DNA from: Puia sp963703355
Lineage (GTDB): Bacteria; Bacteroidota; Bacteroidia; Chitinophagales; Chitinophagaceae
DNA: 64,000 nucleotides
Direction: 5' to 3'
Assembly (NCBI GenBank): GCA_963703355.1
Contig: OY969813.1
Location: 372,001 to 436,000, forward strand
The notes beneath the pieces are model-generated. The model had not been told where the DNA came from. It saw only the letters and a program-made list of their open reading frames with translations, and did no database searches. Within the stretch, counting starts at the first letter, position 1. Each line of letters opens with the position of its first letter. Both the position numbers and the translations under genes were made by a program. Below, piece after piece: positions 17,051 to 25,721 of the stretch.

Positions 17051-18089
17051 GTGATGCAAGATCTATCACAAAACGGTATTTGACATCGCCTTTCAACATC
17101 CTGTCGTATGATTTCTCCACATCCTGAATATTGATCAGTTCTATATCGGAAACGATTTGGTGTTTTGCACAGTAGTCAAGCATCTCCTGTGTTTCAGGTA
17201 AACCGCCAATTAACGAACCCGCCAGACTCCTTCTTCCGAGAATGAGATTGAATCCAATGATCTCGGCCGGAGTAGGTGGTGCGCCTACGCAGATTTGTAC
17301 ACCATTAGTTTTTAGTAAACCCAGAAACAGGTTATAATCATGCGGGGCAGATACCGTGTCGATAATGAAATCAAAGTAACCCTGTACCTGTTTTAATTGA
17401 TCAGGATCTTTGGTTAATACAAACTTATGTGCACCTAAGGCTTTTGCGTCTTCTCTTTTCGAAGGAGAGGTGCTTAATACGGTTACTTCGGCACCAAAAG
17501 AGACGCCAAATTTCACAGCCATATGTCCCAATCCGCCAAGGCCCAGAACTGCCATTTTATGTCCTTTACCAACCTTCCAATGTCTCAGTGGTGAGTAGGT
17601 GGTGATGCCCGCACAAAGCAATGGGGCTACATTTTGCAATGGAAGTTTATCGGAGATATGCAACACGAAATCTTCATTCGCTACAATTGATTTCGAATAT
17701 CCTCCATATGTCAGCGTCTTTTTATCCTGCTCCGTCCCATTATATGTTGGAGAGCTGCCATTGAGGCAATACTGTTGGAGACCTTCCTTACAGTTTTCAC
17801 ATTCGCGGCAGGAATCTACCAGACATCCGATGCCTGCAAGTTCTCCAACTTTAAATTTTTTAACCGCACTACCCACTTTGGTTATTCTGCCAACGATCTC
17901 ATGACCGGGAACCATTGGAAAAATTGAATTGCCCCATTCGTTGCGAATCTGATGCAGGTCAGAATGACAAACCCCGCAATACAAAATTTCAATTTCTACA
18001 TCTTTTGCTCCGGTATCACGACGTTCCAAACTCCACGGTTCCAGATGACCTTTCGCATCATGTGCAGCGAATGCTTTAGTTTTTGACAT
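17046..18089 (-). CDS. Zinc-dependent NAD(P) alcohol dehydrogenase (YahK/CAD type)
   Basis: A 347-residue medium-chain dehydrogenase. Catalytic zinc ligands are in CGVCHSDLH and GHEIVG, the structural zinc cysteines are in CLVDSCRECENCKEGLQQYC, and the cofactor fold has GLGGLGHMAVKFG. The overall pattern matches cinnamyl-alcohol or YahK-type aldehyde reductases. It likely reduces aldehydes to alcohols for detoxification, with NADPH preference in the family. A remnant gene at 16951 overlaps its 3' end on the opposite strand. Confidence 0.88.
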   Translation of the reverse strand: MSKTKAFAAHDAKGHLEPWSLERRDTGAKDVEIEILYCGVCHSDLHQIRNEWGNSIFPMVPGHEIVGRITKVGSAVKKFKVGELAGIGCLVDSCRECENCKEGLQQYCLNGSSPTYNGTEQDKKTLTYGGYSKSIVANEDFVLHISDKLPLQNVAPLLCAGITTYSPLRHWKVGKGHKMAVLGLGGLGHMAVKFGVSFGAEVTVLSTSPSKREDAKALGAHKFVLTKDPDQLKQVQGYFDFIIDTVSAPHDYNLFLGLLKTNGVQICVGAPPTPAEIIGFNLILGRRSLAGSLIGGLPETQEMLDYCAKHQIVSDIELINIQDVEKSYDRMLKGDVKYRFVIDLASL

Positions 18090-18146
18090 AATAAAAGGAA
18101 ATAAACAGTTTAAAAAAATATTGAAATTCTGGTTGATAGAAATTGC

Positions 18147-18908
18147 TTATCCGAGTGTCGAATAGCGGTTGTTTATATAGTCCCAATTGATGACTGACCA
18201 CCATGCAGTAATATAGTCTGGTCTTTTGTTTTGATATTTCAGATAGTAAGCGTGTTCCCAAACATCAAGACCAAATAATGGCTGCCCTTTTACATCACTA
18301 ATATCCATTAAAGGATTATCCTGATTGGGTGTTGAAACTACATCCAGCTTGCCATCCTTTTTTACAATGACCCAGGCCCATCCGCTTCCAAACCTTGCTT
18401 TGCCAGCATCATTAAATTTCGTTTTCAACGCATCGAGTGAACCAAAATCTCTTTGTATGGAACTCATCAATGCTGCAGAGGGGGCTGTTGATTTCCCGGG
18501 TGAGGTCATCAGTTGCCAAAATAATGAATGGTTATAATGTCCACCGGCATTATTCCTCATTTTTGTAGAGTACCTGGAGATAGAACCTAACAGATCCTCC
18601 AATGTTGTCTTTGAAGTGTCTACTTTTTCCGCATCTACTGCTTCCGCCAGATTTTTTGCGTAAGTCGCAGCGTGTTTGGTGTAATGTATTTCCATAGTCA
18701 TAGCGTCAATCGCCGGTTCCAACGCTGCATAAGCATAGGGAAGTGGTTGCTGTTTATATGGCACCGGATCCGGAATCGCCTTCTTATGTTGATCCAATGA
18801 GTCGGATTTTGCAAATGCAGTGAGAACAGAACCCGACAAACCTGCCACTACGCTCGCTTTTCCGGCAGTCTGGATAAAATCCCGTCTGGATAACTCATGA
18901 TTTGACAT
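18147..18908 (-). CDS. Exported Mn-type superoxide dismutase
   Basis: A 253-residue Fe/Mn superoxide dismutase with a Tat-like N-terminal extension (SRRDFIQTAGKAS plus a hydrophobic stretch), so it probably works in the periplasm. Metal ligands are His75, His127 (in GGHYNHSLFW), Asp215 and His219 (in DVWEHAYY). NQDNPL places Gln196 where manganese enzymes carry their active-site glutamine. The mature domain begins about residue 45. It follows a repeat array and the DUF1343 gene on the same strand. Confidence 0.9.
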   Translation of the reverse strand: MSNHELSRRDFIQTAGKASVVAGLSGSVLTAFAKSDSLDQHKKAIPDPVPYKQQPLPYAYAALEPAIDAMTMEIHYTKHAATYAKNLAEAVDAEKVDTSKTTLEDLLGSISRYSTKMRNNAGGHYNHSLFWQLMTSPGKSTAPSAALMSSIQRDFGSLDALKTKFNDAGKARFGSGWAWVIVKKDGKLDVVSTPNQDNPLMDISDVKGQPLFGLDVWEHAYYLKYQNKRPDYITAWWSVINWDYINNRYSTLG

Positions 18909-18948
18909 AACTGATTTTTTTTAGTCGTTAAATTTAAGCTATTCTGCG

Positions 18949-18983
18949 CAAAGCATAAAGCCTATGGCTTAAAGCCCAAAGCT
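18949..18983 (+). repeat. Heptamer repeat, five units
   Basis: Units CAAAGCA, TAAAGCC, TATGGCT, TAAAGCC and CAAAGCT lie between the DUF1343 and superoxide dismutase genes. In the direction of those genes (minus strand) the units are antisense. The short TATGGCTTAAAGCC section can pair with itself. Confidence 0.85.
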
Positions 18984-18998
18984 GAATGATCTTCCATG

Positions 18999-20234
18999 TC
19001 AGGGATACAACAGGTATTTATTCCTTAAGTGTTTGAAATTGGAAAGTGCCGGCTCCCAGCTCTTTCGAATTTCCTGCTCAGAAGTTCCCGCGATAATTTG
19101 TTTTCGCAAAGTGGACACGCCGGCCAGTTTATCAAAATTTCCTATCTGTTTGCTTTGTGATGCGTCAAAAAATATTTCTTTTTTAGGAAACGCTTTGTAT
19201 GCTGTAATTAACCATTGAAGATTAATTTGTTTTTTCCCCCTTAACTCTTCCAAATTGTAGTTTGATAAATCAATTCCAAAACAAAGAGAATCCTGATACA
19301 AAGGATGTTCGCTCATTCCCGGAATGGATTCAGGCTTGAAAGTAAAAATATAAGTCCCTGAAAAAGAGGGTGCGCCTATCATTGTAAACGGACGATGTGT
19401 TCCTCTGCCAATGCTGACTACGGTCCCTTCAAAAAGACAAAGACTGGGATATAACATAATTGATTGGGTCGTATTCAGATTGGGAGAAGGGGGGATGGGT
19501 AAAATATATTTCGATGCGTGTGTGTAATTCTCTACTTTGATATATTGTACATCGCACAACGCTTTATTCAATAGCCAACCTTCTCCGTTGATCATGGTTG
19601 CCAGTTCGGCTATTGTCATTCCATGAACGATAGGAATAGGCTGAAGTCCAACGCCGGAGCGTAATGAATCCTCCAGAACAGGGCCATCCACGAAATATCC
19701 ATTGGGATTGGGGCGGTCAAGGATCAGCAAGGGTTTACCGAAGTTCACACAGGACTGCATTACACGTTGCAGCGTAATGATGTAAGTGAAGAAACGTGCG
19801 CCTACGTCCTGGATATCAAATACAAGTATATCTACATCTGCCATATCCTCTTTTGAGGGCATGGATTTTTTTCCATACAACGATACAATTGGAATGCCTG
19901 TTATGGGGTCAAAACTATCCGTTACAATTGCCCCGTTGCTGGCATTACCACGAAAGCCATGTTCGGGCCCGAATACTTTTACCACCCGAATACCAGCATG
20001 CAACAAGCTATCGACGAGAGATACACCCGCTATTTGTGAGGTTGGATTTGCAACTACGGCAATTCTTTTTCCTTTCAACAATGGGAAATATTTTTCAGTT
20101 TGATCTGCGCCTGTGCGAATGCTTAATTTATCGGATTGAGCTTCCGAAAACTTGAAGACTGACAAACACAGGAGTAGAAAAATATATTTATCACAAATTA
20201 TATTTCGCAGTGCCGGGTTTTTCAAAGCAAACAA
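18999..20234 (-). CDS. NamZ-like exo-beta-N-acetylmuramidase (DUF1343)
   Basis: A 411-residue DUF1343 protein. Family segments include AVVANPTSQI, FGPEHGFRG, DIQDVGARFFTY, LDRPNPNG and a PSPNLNTTQS region. Characterised members (NamZ) cleave the terminal MurNAc from peptidoglycan fragments. A hydrophobic stretch (about residues 17-32, before EAQ) serves as signal, so the enzyme is exported. No ATG lies upstream of the mature region: the start is TTG at 20234 or the TTG three codons later. The enzyme fits wall recycling together with the NagB fusion nearby. Confidence 0.82.
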   Translation of the reverse strand: MFALKNPALRNIICDKYIFLLLCLSVFKFSEAQSDKLSIRTGADQTEKYFPLLKGKRIAVVANPTSQIAGVSLVDSLLHAGIRVVKVFGPEHGFRGNASNGAIVTDSFDPITGIPIVSLYGKKSMPSKEDMADVDILVFDIQDVGARFFTYIITLQRVMQSCVNFGKPLLILDRPNPNGYFVDGPVLEDSLRSGVGLQPIPIVHGMTIAELATMINGEGWLLNKALCDVQYIKVENYTHASKYILPIPPSPNLNTTQSIMLYPSLCLFEGTVVSIGRGTHRPFTMIGAPSFSGTYIFTFKPESIPGMSEHPLYQDSLCFGIDLSNYNLEELRGKKQINLQWLITAYKAFPKKEIFFDASQSKQIGNFDKLAGVSTLRKQIIAGTSEQEIRKSWEPALSNFKHLRNKYLLYP

Positions 20235-20249
20235 TTTTAAATGCGGAAC

Positions 20250-21023
20250 TTAATCGTATAATTTTTTTGCAATTCTTTCTACGAGTGTTTTGGGAAGCAA
20301 CCAGGCAAAAAAAGCACTGAGTTTATTAGCCGCGCCTGTAATGACTTCTGGTTTTTTTCGGAAAAGACTATCCACCGCTATTTCTGCTACTTTTTGCGGA
20401 GTCATGTTAAATCGCTCGGCGGCTTTCTGACCTTTTGGTCCGACTTGCGCACGATTGACAAAATTTGTGTCTGTGGGTCCGGGGCATACACAGGTTACTG
20501 AAACATGTGTTCCCTTAAGTTCCTGATTCAGGCCTCTGCTAAAATTCAATACATATGACTTCGATGCCGCGTAGGCCGATAACATCGGCACTGCCTGATA
20601 AGAGGCAGTACTTCCGATATTCAAAATATAAGCTGTGGGCTGCCGTTGCAATGCCGGCAGAAATAACCGAGTGAGTTTTGTAAGCGTAATAATATTTACC
20701 TGAAGCATTTCCGCGTGATCATTTGCCAGATATTTTTCAAAACCACCGCTTAAACCGTACCCTGCGTTGTTGACGAGAATAGAAATTTCGAAATTGTTTT
20801 GTACACACCAGTCGTGTACTTCTTCAGCAGCTTTACCCAATGAAAGATCAATTGCTAACCAACGGCAGGTACGTTTTGTACTGGCGTGAATTTCAGAAGA
20901 AACTGTTTCGAGTAATTCTGCAGAACGTGCAACGAGCAAAAGGTCAAAACCCTTTGATGCAAGAATTTCCGCAATAGCTTTCCCGATTCCTTTGCTTCCT
21001 CCTGTAATGAGTGCAAAAGGCAT
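20250..21023 (-). CDS. Short-chain dehydrogenase/reductase (SDR)
   Basis: A 257-residue classical SDR. The cofactor motif TGGSKGIGKAIA begins at residue 7, NNAGYG marks the NNAG motif, and the active-site Tyr and Lys are in YAASKSY. It would oxidise or reduce a hydroxyl or keto group with NAD(P). Closest in style to DltE/YqjQ-like SDRs; the substrate is unknown. It is 15 bases upstream of the DUF1343 gene and 27 bases downstream of the PhyH gene, so a three-gene leftward unit is plausible. Confidence 0.83.
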   Translation of the reverse strand: MPFALITGGSKGIGKAIAEILASKGFDLLLVARSAELLETVSSEIHASTKRTCRWLAIDLSLGKAAEEVHDWCVQNNFEISILVNNAGYGLSGGFEKYLANDHAEMLQVNIITLTKLTRLFLPALQRQPTAYILNIGSTASYQAVPMLSAYAASKSYVLNFSRGLNQELKGTHVSVTCVCPGPTDTNFVNRAQVGPKGQKAAERFNMTPQKVAEIAVDSLFRKKPEVITGAANKLSAFFAWLLPKTLVERIAKKLYD

Positions 21024-21050
21024 TTTGATTAATTTAAGTTCCTGGAATCC

Positions 21051-21866
21051 TTAGTTCTGAACTTTGGATGCGAAACGATGGTAGAAAGGGGTCTTACTGT
21101 TTTCATCTTTGGGCATGTACTTACCTGTAATGATAGGGACGTACATAACGCGGCGGCGACTGGCTTCTCCTACATAAGGAGACTGCTGTGCGCGATGCCA
21201 GATGCGACCGTCATGAACAGTCAGATCACCCGCATTGATATCGAATCCAATTTCCCGGGCGTCGGGATTATTATCTATGAAGTATTTTTTCTTAAAAAGT
21301 AATCGTAAAACACCTTGAGTATGTGTTCCAGGAAGAACCCGTAAACCACCCGCCTCAAAAGGAACGTTATCCAGGTGGATACCTACGTTCAGCATCGGCA
21401 TGATCTTCTGGCCAAGGAACAAATCTCTTGGGCTGTCAGTATGCCATCCCATCTGGGAGAATTTGCTTTCCGGGGTACGTACATAGTGGTTCAGAATCAA
21501 CCCATCTTTCTCATTTTCTGCGATTCGACCTTCATATGGTGCAAGGAGCTCAAGTAATGCCACTAACCGTGGATCCTGAAGGAACTCATGAAAAGTCGTA
21601 CTGTAATTCGATAAAAAGCACAACCGTTGTATGATCGTCTGACCATTGTGGTCCTTCCCAAATTTGAGTGGAACGCCATTGATTTTATCCACGCCTTCAT
21701 CCAGCAATTGTTTTTCAATCCGGTTCAATTCCTGGATAAAAAAAGCAACGGTTTCAGGTTTTAGGACATTGCGAAATATGATTACCCCATTTTTATGGAA
21801 AAAGTTTGCTTGCTCCGGGGTTACCTTATCACCTAGAAAGAATTCAGGGCATACTAATTTTTTCAT
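21051..21866 (-). CDS. Phytanoyl-CoA dioxygenase (PhyH) family protein
   Basis: A 271-residue Fe(II)/2-oxoglutarate dioxygenase-type protein. The facial triad is HTD (in MGWHTDSPRD) and a distal histidine in LTVHDGRIWHRAQ; the succeeding Arg-containing RRRVMYVP is the 2-oxoglutarate-binding region. It likely hydroxylates a lipid or small molecule. A start ATG follows a gap of about 225 bases from the PAP2 gene. The substrate cannot be predicted. Confidence 0.78.
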   Translation of the reverse strand: MKKLVCPEFFLGDKVTPEQANFFHKNGVIIFRNVLKPETVAFFIQELNRIEKQLLDEGVDKINGVPLKFGKDHNGQTIIQRLCFLSNYSTTFHEFLQDPRLVALLELLAPYEGRIAENEKDGLILNHYVRTPESKFSQMGWHTDSPRDLFLGQKIMPMLNVGIHLDNVPFEAGGLRVLPGTHTQGVLRLLFKKKYFIDNNPDAREIGFDINAGDLTVHDGRIWHRAQQSPYVGEASRRRVMYVPIITGKYMPKDENSKTPFYHRFASKVQN

Positions 21867-22023
21867 ATCGTGGTAGCATTTAAGTCTTTAGCAGCAAAAA
21901 CCGGCTGCTTATAACCCAATTTTATACAGGATGAAATTAACTTAAAAATAATTACGATTTTTTATTATTGGCAAAATTAATGAATAAAGTGCTATTAACC
22001 AGCCATGTTTTAAATCTTCTTGA

Positions 22024-22043
22024 CCCCGGGGCTTGGTCCGGGG
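22024..22043. terminator. Possible GC-rich hairpin downstream of the PAP2 gene
   Basis: CCCCGG (22024-22029) and CCGGGG (22038-22043) form a six-base GC stem with an eight-base loop about 50 bases past the PAP2 stop. No U-run follows on the minus strand. The rest of the 225-bp gap 21867-22091 shows nothing else I can name. Confidence 0.3.
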
Positions 22044-22091
22044 ATCTTTAAAACGCTCAAAAGCAGCCCTTGGTATCCCATTTTACCCACT

Positions 22092-22784
22092 TTAACCTTT
22101 TCCAGATACTGGAAAATCAGCGCTTCGTTCAGGTTTTGTGAAAACCAGTGCCAGTCTATAAACGGCGTATGTAAAAACCGGTGCTCCCAGCACATCGATG
22201 GTATAATGTACATGTTGAACAAGTAGTAAAAAAGCCAATAAAATCGACGCAAAAAGGGCATAAATCCGGTCGTATTTGTTTTTTAAACAAAGAAAAATAA
22301 GAAAAACGGTGGTGGTATGGCCAGAAAAAAACAGGTCATGGGTAATGTAACGTTGACCGTAAAACTGATTTGTTATGGGGTCCATAAGGGGTATCAGGCC
22401 CTTGGGAGGATTCAACGAAATCAGGCTGATACTAGCCATTCTTACGAGTGTTACGCCATTGTAAGCCCATAACATCATCAACAACATCATTGGGTCGCGA
22501 TAGATCCTAATAATCAAAATAAGGCAGGAGGACCAGATCAAAAAAAACACTGCTACCGAAACATTGCGGGGTTGAATCCAATTCAAAAATGCATCCTCAA
22601 TCATTCGTCCGTTCCGGTCCTCTATGGTGTTGAAAAAAAAGGGCAGCGCCACGAGAATTCCTACAAAAATCGTCATACCAATCCAGAATTTCCACCTGAA
22701 AGAGGAAAGTTTCCATGCGGAAGACCATGTTAAGCTCAAGGCTGAAGGCCGAAGGCTTAACGCCTTTTTTTCTTTGACTTCCAT
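22092..22784 (-). CDS. PAP2-type membrane lipid enzyme (sphingomyelin-synthase-like)
   Basis: About 230 residues with six hydrophobic segments. The C-terminal half has DLFFSGHTTTVFLIFL and HVHYTIDVLGAPV, the SGHT and HxxxxD catalytic histidine/aspartate pattern of the PAP2_C family (PF14360; phosphatidate phosphatase or sphingolipid headgroup transferase). The frame also opens with TTG at 22823; ATG 22784 is taken as start. The first residues, KKALSLRPSALSLTW, are encoded by a heptamer repeat (22730-22764), so the N-terminus is an acquired extension. Confidence 0.72.
   Translation of the reverse strand: MEVKEKKALSLRPSALSLTWSSAWKLSSFRWKFWIGMTIFVGILVALPFFFNTIEDRNGRMIEDAFLNWIQPRNVSVAVFFLIWSSCLILIIRIYRDPMMLLMMLWAYNGVTLVRMASISLISLNPPKGLIPLMDPITNQFYGQRYITHDLFFSGHTTTVFLIFLCLKNKYDRIYALFASILLAFLLLVQHVHYTIDVLGAPVFTYAVYRLALVFTKPERSADFPVSGKG
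22730..22764 (+). repeat. Heptamer repeat inside the 5' end of the PAP2 gene
   Basis: Units TTAAGCT, CAAGGCT, GAAGGCC, GAAGGCT and TAACGCC lie within the first 20 codons of the PAP2-type gene. They form the sense arm of a hairpin-like element whose other arm is at 22902-22936, at the nagB stop codon. Confidence 0.85.
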
Positions 22785-22901
22785 AAAAGATACGAGTTCA
22801 GATTTCTCATTTTCTTCCTGCAAAAAATATTTTTTTTAAATAAATTGATTTATATCAATCCAATATTTCACTATTCAGACTTTTTCAAGACTCCGACTTT
22901 T

Positions 22902-22936
22902 TGCGTTGAGCGTTTAGCTTTCTGCTTTAAGCTTAT
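22902..22936 (-). repeat. Heptamer repeat at the nagB stop codon
   Basis: Units TGCGTTG, AGCGTTT, AGCTTTC, TGCTTTA and AGCTTAT. In the direction of the NagB fusion gene the stop TAA (22935-22933) lies in the first unit, and the array continues downstream. Paired with 22730-22764 across a 137-bp core. Confidence 0.88.
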
Positions 22937-24837
22937 AAATGCCAGCGCTTAAACGCCTCCATCGCCGCGTATTTTGTAAGTCCAAGTTGTGCGTATAAAC
23001 TGGCGGTATTCGCATTCCTGTCCTCGGCTCTTTGCCAAAATTCACGACTGTCGGATCCCTGGAAGGGAACCATATCTTTCTGCGATTGATGAATAAAAAT
23101 GCCAAAACGTTTTTTAAGTACCTGATCGGGGCTCATAGGAATAGCCATTTCAATCTCGCTTACATCCCATTCCTGCCAGGCACCTTTATACAACCATATC
23201 CAGCAGTCATTAACCCATGGCTCGCCTTTTTCTTTCAGCCGTTTCAGGGATTCGAATACAATTTCGAGACAGACTTTATGGGTTCCGTGTGGGTCGGCGA
23301 GGTCACCAGCACAAAACACCTGGTGAGGTTTTATTTTCTGGAGGAGATCGATGGTTATCTGAATATCCTTTTCGCTCATCGGGTTCTTATGAATAGTTCC
23401 CGTTTCATAAAATGGAAGATTAAGAAAATGAATACCACTATCCGGAATACCCACATACCTGCAGGTAGCACTGGCCTCACTGCGGCGAATCAGCCCTTTT
23501 ACATTTCTTATCTCGGGGGAGTCAACATCTGTATTCTTTTTTTCTTTCAGAAATGTTTTGGCGCTGGCTAAAATTTCTTTGGAACGCTTGTTGTCAATAC
23601 CAAACAGTGTTTCAAAACCAACGGCAAAATCTATAAACCTCGTTACAAATTCGTCTGTTACAGCAATATTTCCCGATGTCTGATAACCAACATGCACTTC
23701 ATGACCCTGATCGTGCAATCGCATAAAGGTGCCACCCATAGAAATAATATCATCGTCAGGATGCGGGGAAAAAATCAAACATCTTTTAGGATATGGAATC
23801 ATTCTTTCAGGGGCATTTGGCAATACCTGATTTTTTCCACCAGGCCATCCTGTTATACTGTCGCGTAACATATAAAATACCTCCAGATTGATTTCATATG
23901 CATCTCCTTTTACTGCCAGCAGATCACTTAGTCCGTAGTCATTATAGTCTTTATCTGTAAGACTCAGAATGGGTTTTCCCAACTTAAGTGCGACGCCAAC
24001 AACTGCCTTTCGTAAGGTATCGGCATCCCAGGTACAATCTCCGGTAAGCCATGGTGCTTTGAATCTTATTAGTTCAGACGCGGCAGCCGCATCGACGACA
24101 AACAATGTATTTTCATGCTCTTGTAATAAAGAAGCTGGAATTTCCTCAGTGGACGAACCTTCCAGCGATTTTTGAACTGCTGTAGATTTATTCGCACCCC
24201 ATGCTAATAGTATAATGGAGCGACTTCTCAGAATTGTACTGATGCCCATGGTCACGGATAAACGGGGCACCTGTGTTACGCTCTCAAAATCGCCTGCATT
24301 TGAGAGGCGCGTTGAATTTTCGAGAGGGGTAACCCGTGTTTTGGAGTAACGGCTGGATCCGGGTTCGTTGAATCCGATATGTCCGTTAGATCCAATGCCG
24401 AGTATTTGCAAATCAATTCCTCCGGCGTCAACGATCGCCTGTTCATAATCATTACAATATGCCTTCATGGCACTTCTGGGCAACTCTCCATTGGGGATAT
24501 GACAATTCTTTGGATCTATGTCTATGTGGTCGAAAAGATTTTCCTTCATGAAACGATAGTAACTCTGCGGTGCTTTTTTCTCTATTGGATAATATTCATC
24601 CAGATTAAAAGCAACCACATTTTTGAAACTAAGACCTTCTTCCCGATGCATTCTGATCAATTCGGCGTACAACTTCAGCGGGGATTTTCCCGTAGACAGA
24701 CCCAACACACAGCGTTGTTTATTTTTTTCTTTTTCTCTTATCAGTGTCGCGATTTTTTTCGCAACAAATGCGGAACCAGCAGTTGCATCCGGATAAATTT
24801 CCAATGGAATCTTTTCGAAAGCGTCAACCATTTTCAT
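22933..24837 (-). CDS. nagB: Glucosamine-6-phosphate deaminase fused to PIG-L deacetylase
   Basis: A 634-residue two-domain protein. The N-terminal NagB domain (about 1-265) has LGLSTGKSP, VVAFNLDEYY (Asp80 region) and GIGSNGHIGFNEPG (147-160), and would convert GlcN-6-P to Fru-6-P and ammonia. The C-terminal domain (about 350-634) begins with FSPHPDDDIISMGGT (357-370), the zinc-binding motif of LmbE/PIG-L deacetylases, and would deacetylate an N-acetylglucosamine derivative. This arrangement is known in Bacteroidota. Its stop lies within a heptamer repeat. Confidence 0.9.
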   Translation of the reverse strand: MKMVDAFEKIPLEIYPDATAGSAFVAKKIATLIREKEKNKQRCVLGLSTGKSPLKLYAELIRMHREEGLSFKNVVAFNLDEYYPIEKKAPQSYYRFMKENLFDHIDIDPKNCHIPNGELPRSAMKAYCNDYEQAIVDAGGIDLQILGIGSNGHIGFNEPGSSRYSKTRVTPLENSTRLSNAGDFESVTQVPRLSVTMGISTILRSRSIILLAWGANKSTAVQKSLEGSSTEEIPASLLQEHENTLFVVDAAAASELIRFKAPWLTGDCTWDADTLRKAVVGVALKLGKPILSLTDKDYNDYGLSDLLAVKGDAYEINLEVFYMLRDSITGWPGGKNQVLPNAPERMIPYPKRCLIFSPHPDDDIISMGGTFMRLHDQGHEVHVGYQTSGNIAVTDEFVTRFIDFAVGFETLFGIDNKRSKEILASAKTFLKEKKNTDVDSPEIRNVKGLIRRSEASATCRYVGIPDSGIHFLNLPFYETGTIHKNPMSEKDIQITIDLLQKIKPHQVFCAGDLADPHGTHKVCLEIVFESLKRLKEKGEPWVNDCWIWLYKGAWQEWDVSEIEMAIPMSPDQVLKKRFGIFIHQSQKDMVPFQGSDSREFWQRAEDRNANTASLYAQLGLTKYAAMEAFKRWHL

Positions 24838-24884
24838 ATTGCAGTCTGTTTTTTAAAATTATCTGCGAAAATAGGGGAAAAACC

Positions 24885-24924
24885 AGTATGGGAGTATGGA
24901 AGTGTGGGAGTGTGGGAGTGTGGA
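24885..24924 (+). repeat. Octamer tandem repeat, five units
   Basis: Five perfect-register 8-bp units: AGTATGGG, AGTATGGA, AGTGTGGG, AGTGTGGG and AGTGTGGA. It lies between nagB (start 24837, minus) and the unknown gene ending at 24942 (minus). Here the sense strand is opposite to both genes, unlike the other octamer arrays. Confidence 0.95.
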
Positions 24925-24941
24925 TCAAAGAGAAAGATAGC

Positions 24942-25628
24942 CTAACAAATCGTTTCGTAACAAAGCGAAAGCAATTGCCGACTTTCCGGGCTCATTAACC
25001 GGTTTTCTATTTTTAGCTGCAGTCCCTGCATCATTTGCTGGTATGTTTTATGAACATTTCTTTTTTTGTTCAACTTTGCAACTATCAGATCTGTACAAAG
25101 ATTTCCGCCACTGTGCGTGTCGAGCGACCAGTTTGGTTTTGATTCAAAAAAGCTATCCATATGCTGGATACTGCTCAGCTGATTACATAAGGGAACAAGA
25201 TCATATTGCATAGTTTGCGCCAGCCAGTCGCCTACCATAAACAAATCCTTATAGTTATATATCGAATAATCTTTCACCGATTCCCGCATCGGATCTTTGG
25301 AAGGGAAATCTTTTAAATATAAAATAATACTGCAGAGATTAGATTCCTTCATAAGGATTTGCTCCATGTAAGTTGCCTTGATCTGCCTGATTTCAGGATG
25401 CCTGATTTCAAGTTGAATACCCACCCTGTATGTTACCGGAAATTGACTGAGAAATATTATGGAGAGTTCGTCCTGACTTTTTTTATTTTTTCTTTTGAAA
25501 CTATAGTCGGCACGATCGAATTGAAAACCGGCATGTTTCATATGCGCCGATGTTACTTTATAAATATATGACTGTACTTCATGCAGCCATACCTCCAGTG
25601 ATTGCGATTTTTTACTTGAAGATTCCAT
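24942..25628 (-). CDS. Unknown soluble protein (228 aa)
   Basis: A 228-residue protein without signal peptide or membrane segment, rich in Lys, Ser and Asp. It contains a long region of mixed helices and strands, with no catalytic motif I can recognise. Local strings such as DRADYSFKRKNKKSQDELSI suggest a DNA- or protein-interaction role at most. It lies just upstream of an octamer array and the NagB fusion gene, facing away from the CocE gene's start region. Function unknown. Confidence 0.55.
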   Translation of the reverse strand: MESSSKKSQSLEVWLHEVQSYIYKVTSAHMKHAGFQFDRADYSFKRKNKKSQDELSIIFLSQFPVTYRVGIQLEIRHPEIRQIKATYMEQILMKESNLCSIILYLKDFPSKDPMRESVKDYSIYNYKDLFMVGDWLAQTMQYDLVPLCNQLSSIQHMDSFFESKPNWSLDTHSGGNLCTDLIVAKLNKKRNVHKTYQQMMQGLQLKIENRLMSPESRQLLSLCYETIC

Positions 25629-25721
25629 GCCAGGCTATTACATCTTATTGAAGGGCTAGTATGCACTAAATTAATTATCAGGTTTCGCATTCGGAAATAT
25701 TTATTCTAACCATTTTTGCAG

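Noticed and set aside
22010..22261. 83-residue ORF overlapping the PAP2 gene end
   Set aside because: Out of frame with the PAP2 gene; it has no family-like sequence.
23032..23571. 179-residue ORF on the + strand
   Set aside because: Antisense to the PIG-L domain of the NagB fusion.
24379..24945. 188-residue ORF on the + strand
   Set aside because: Antisense to the NagB domain, which has clear motifs; composition typical of shadow frames.
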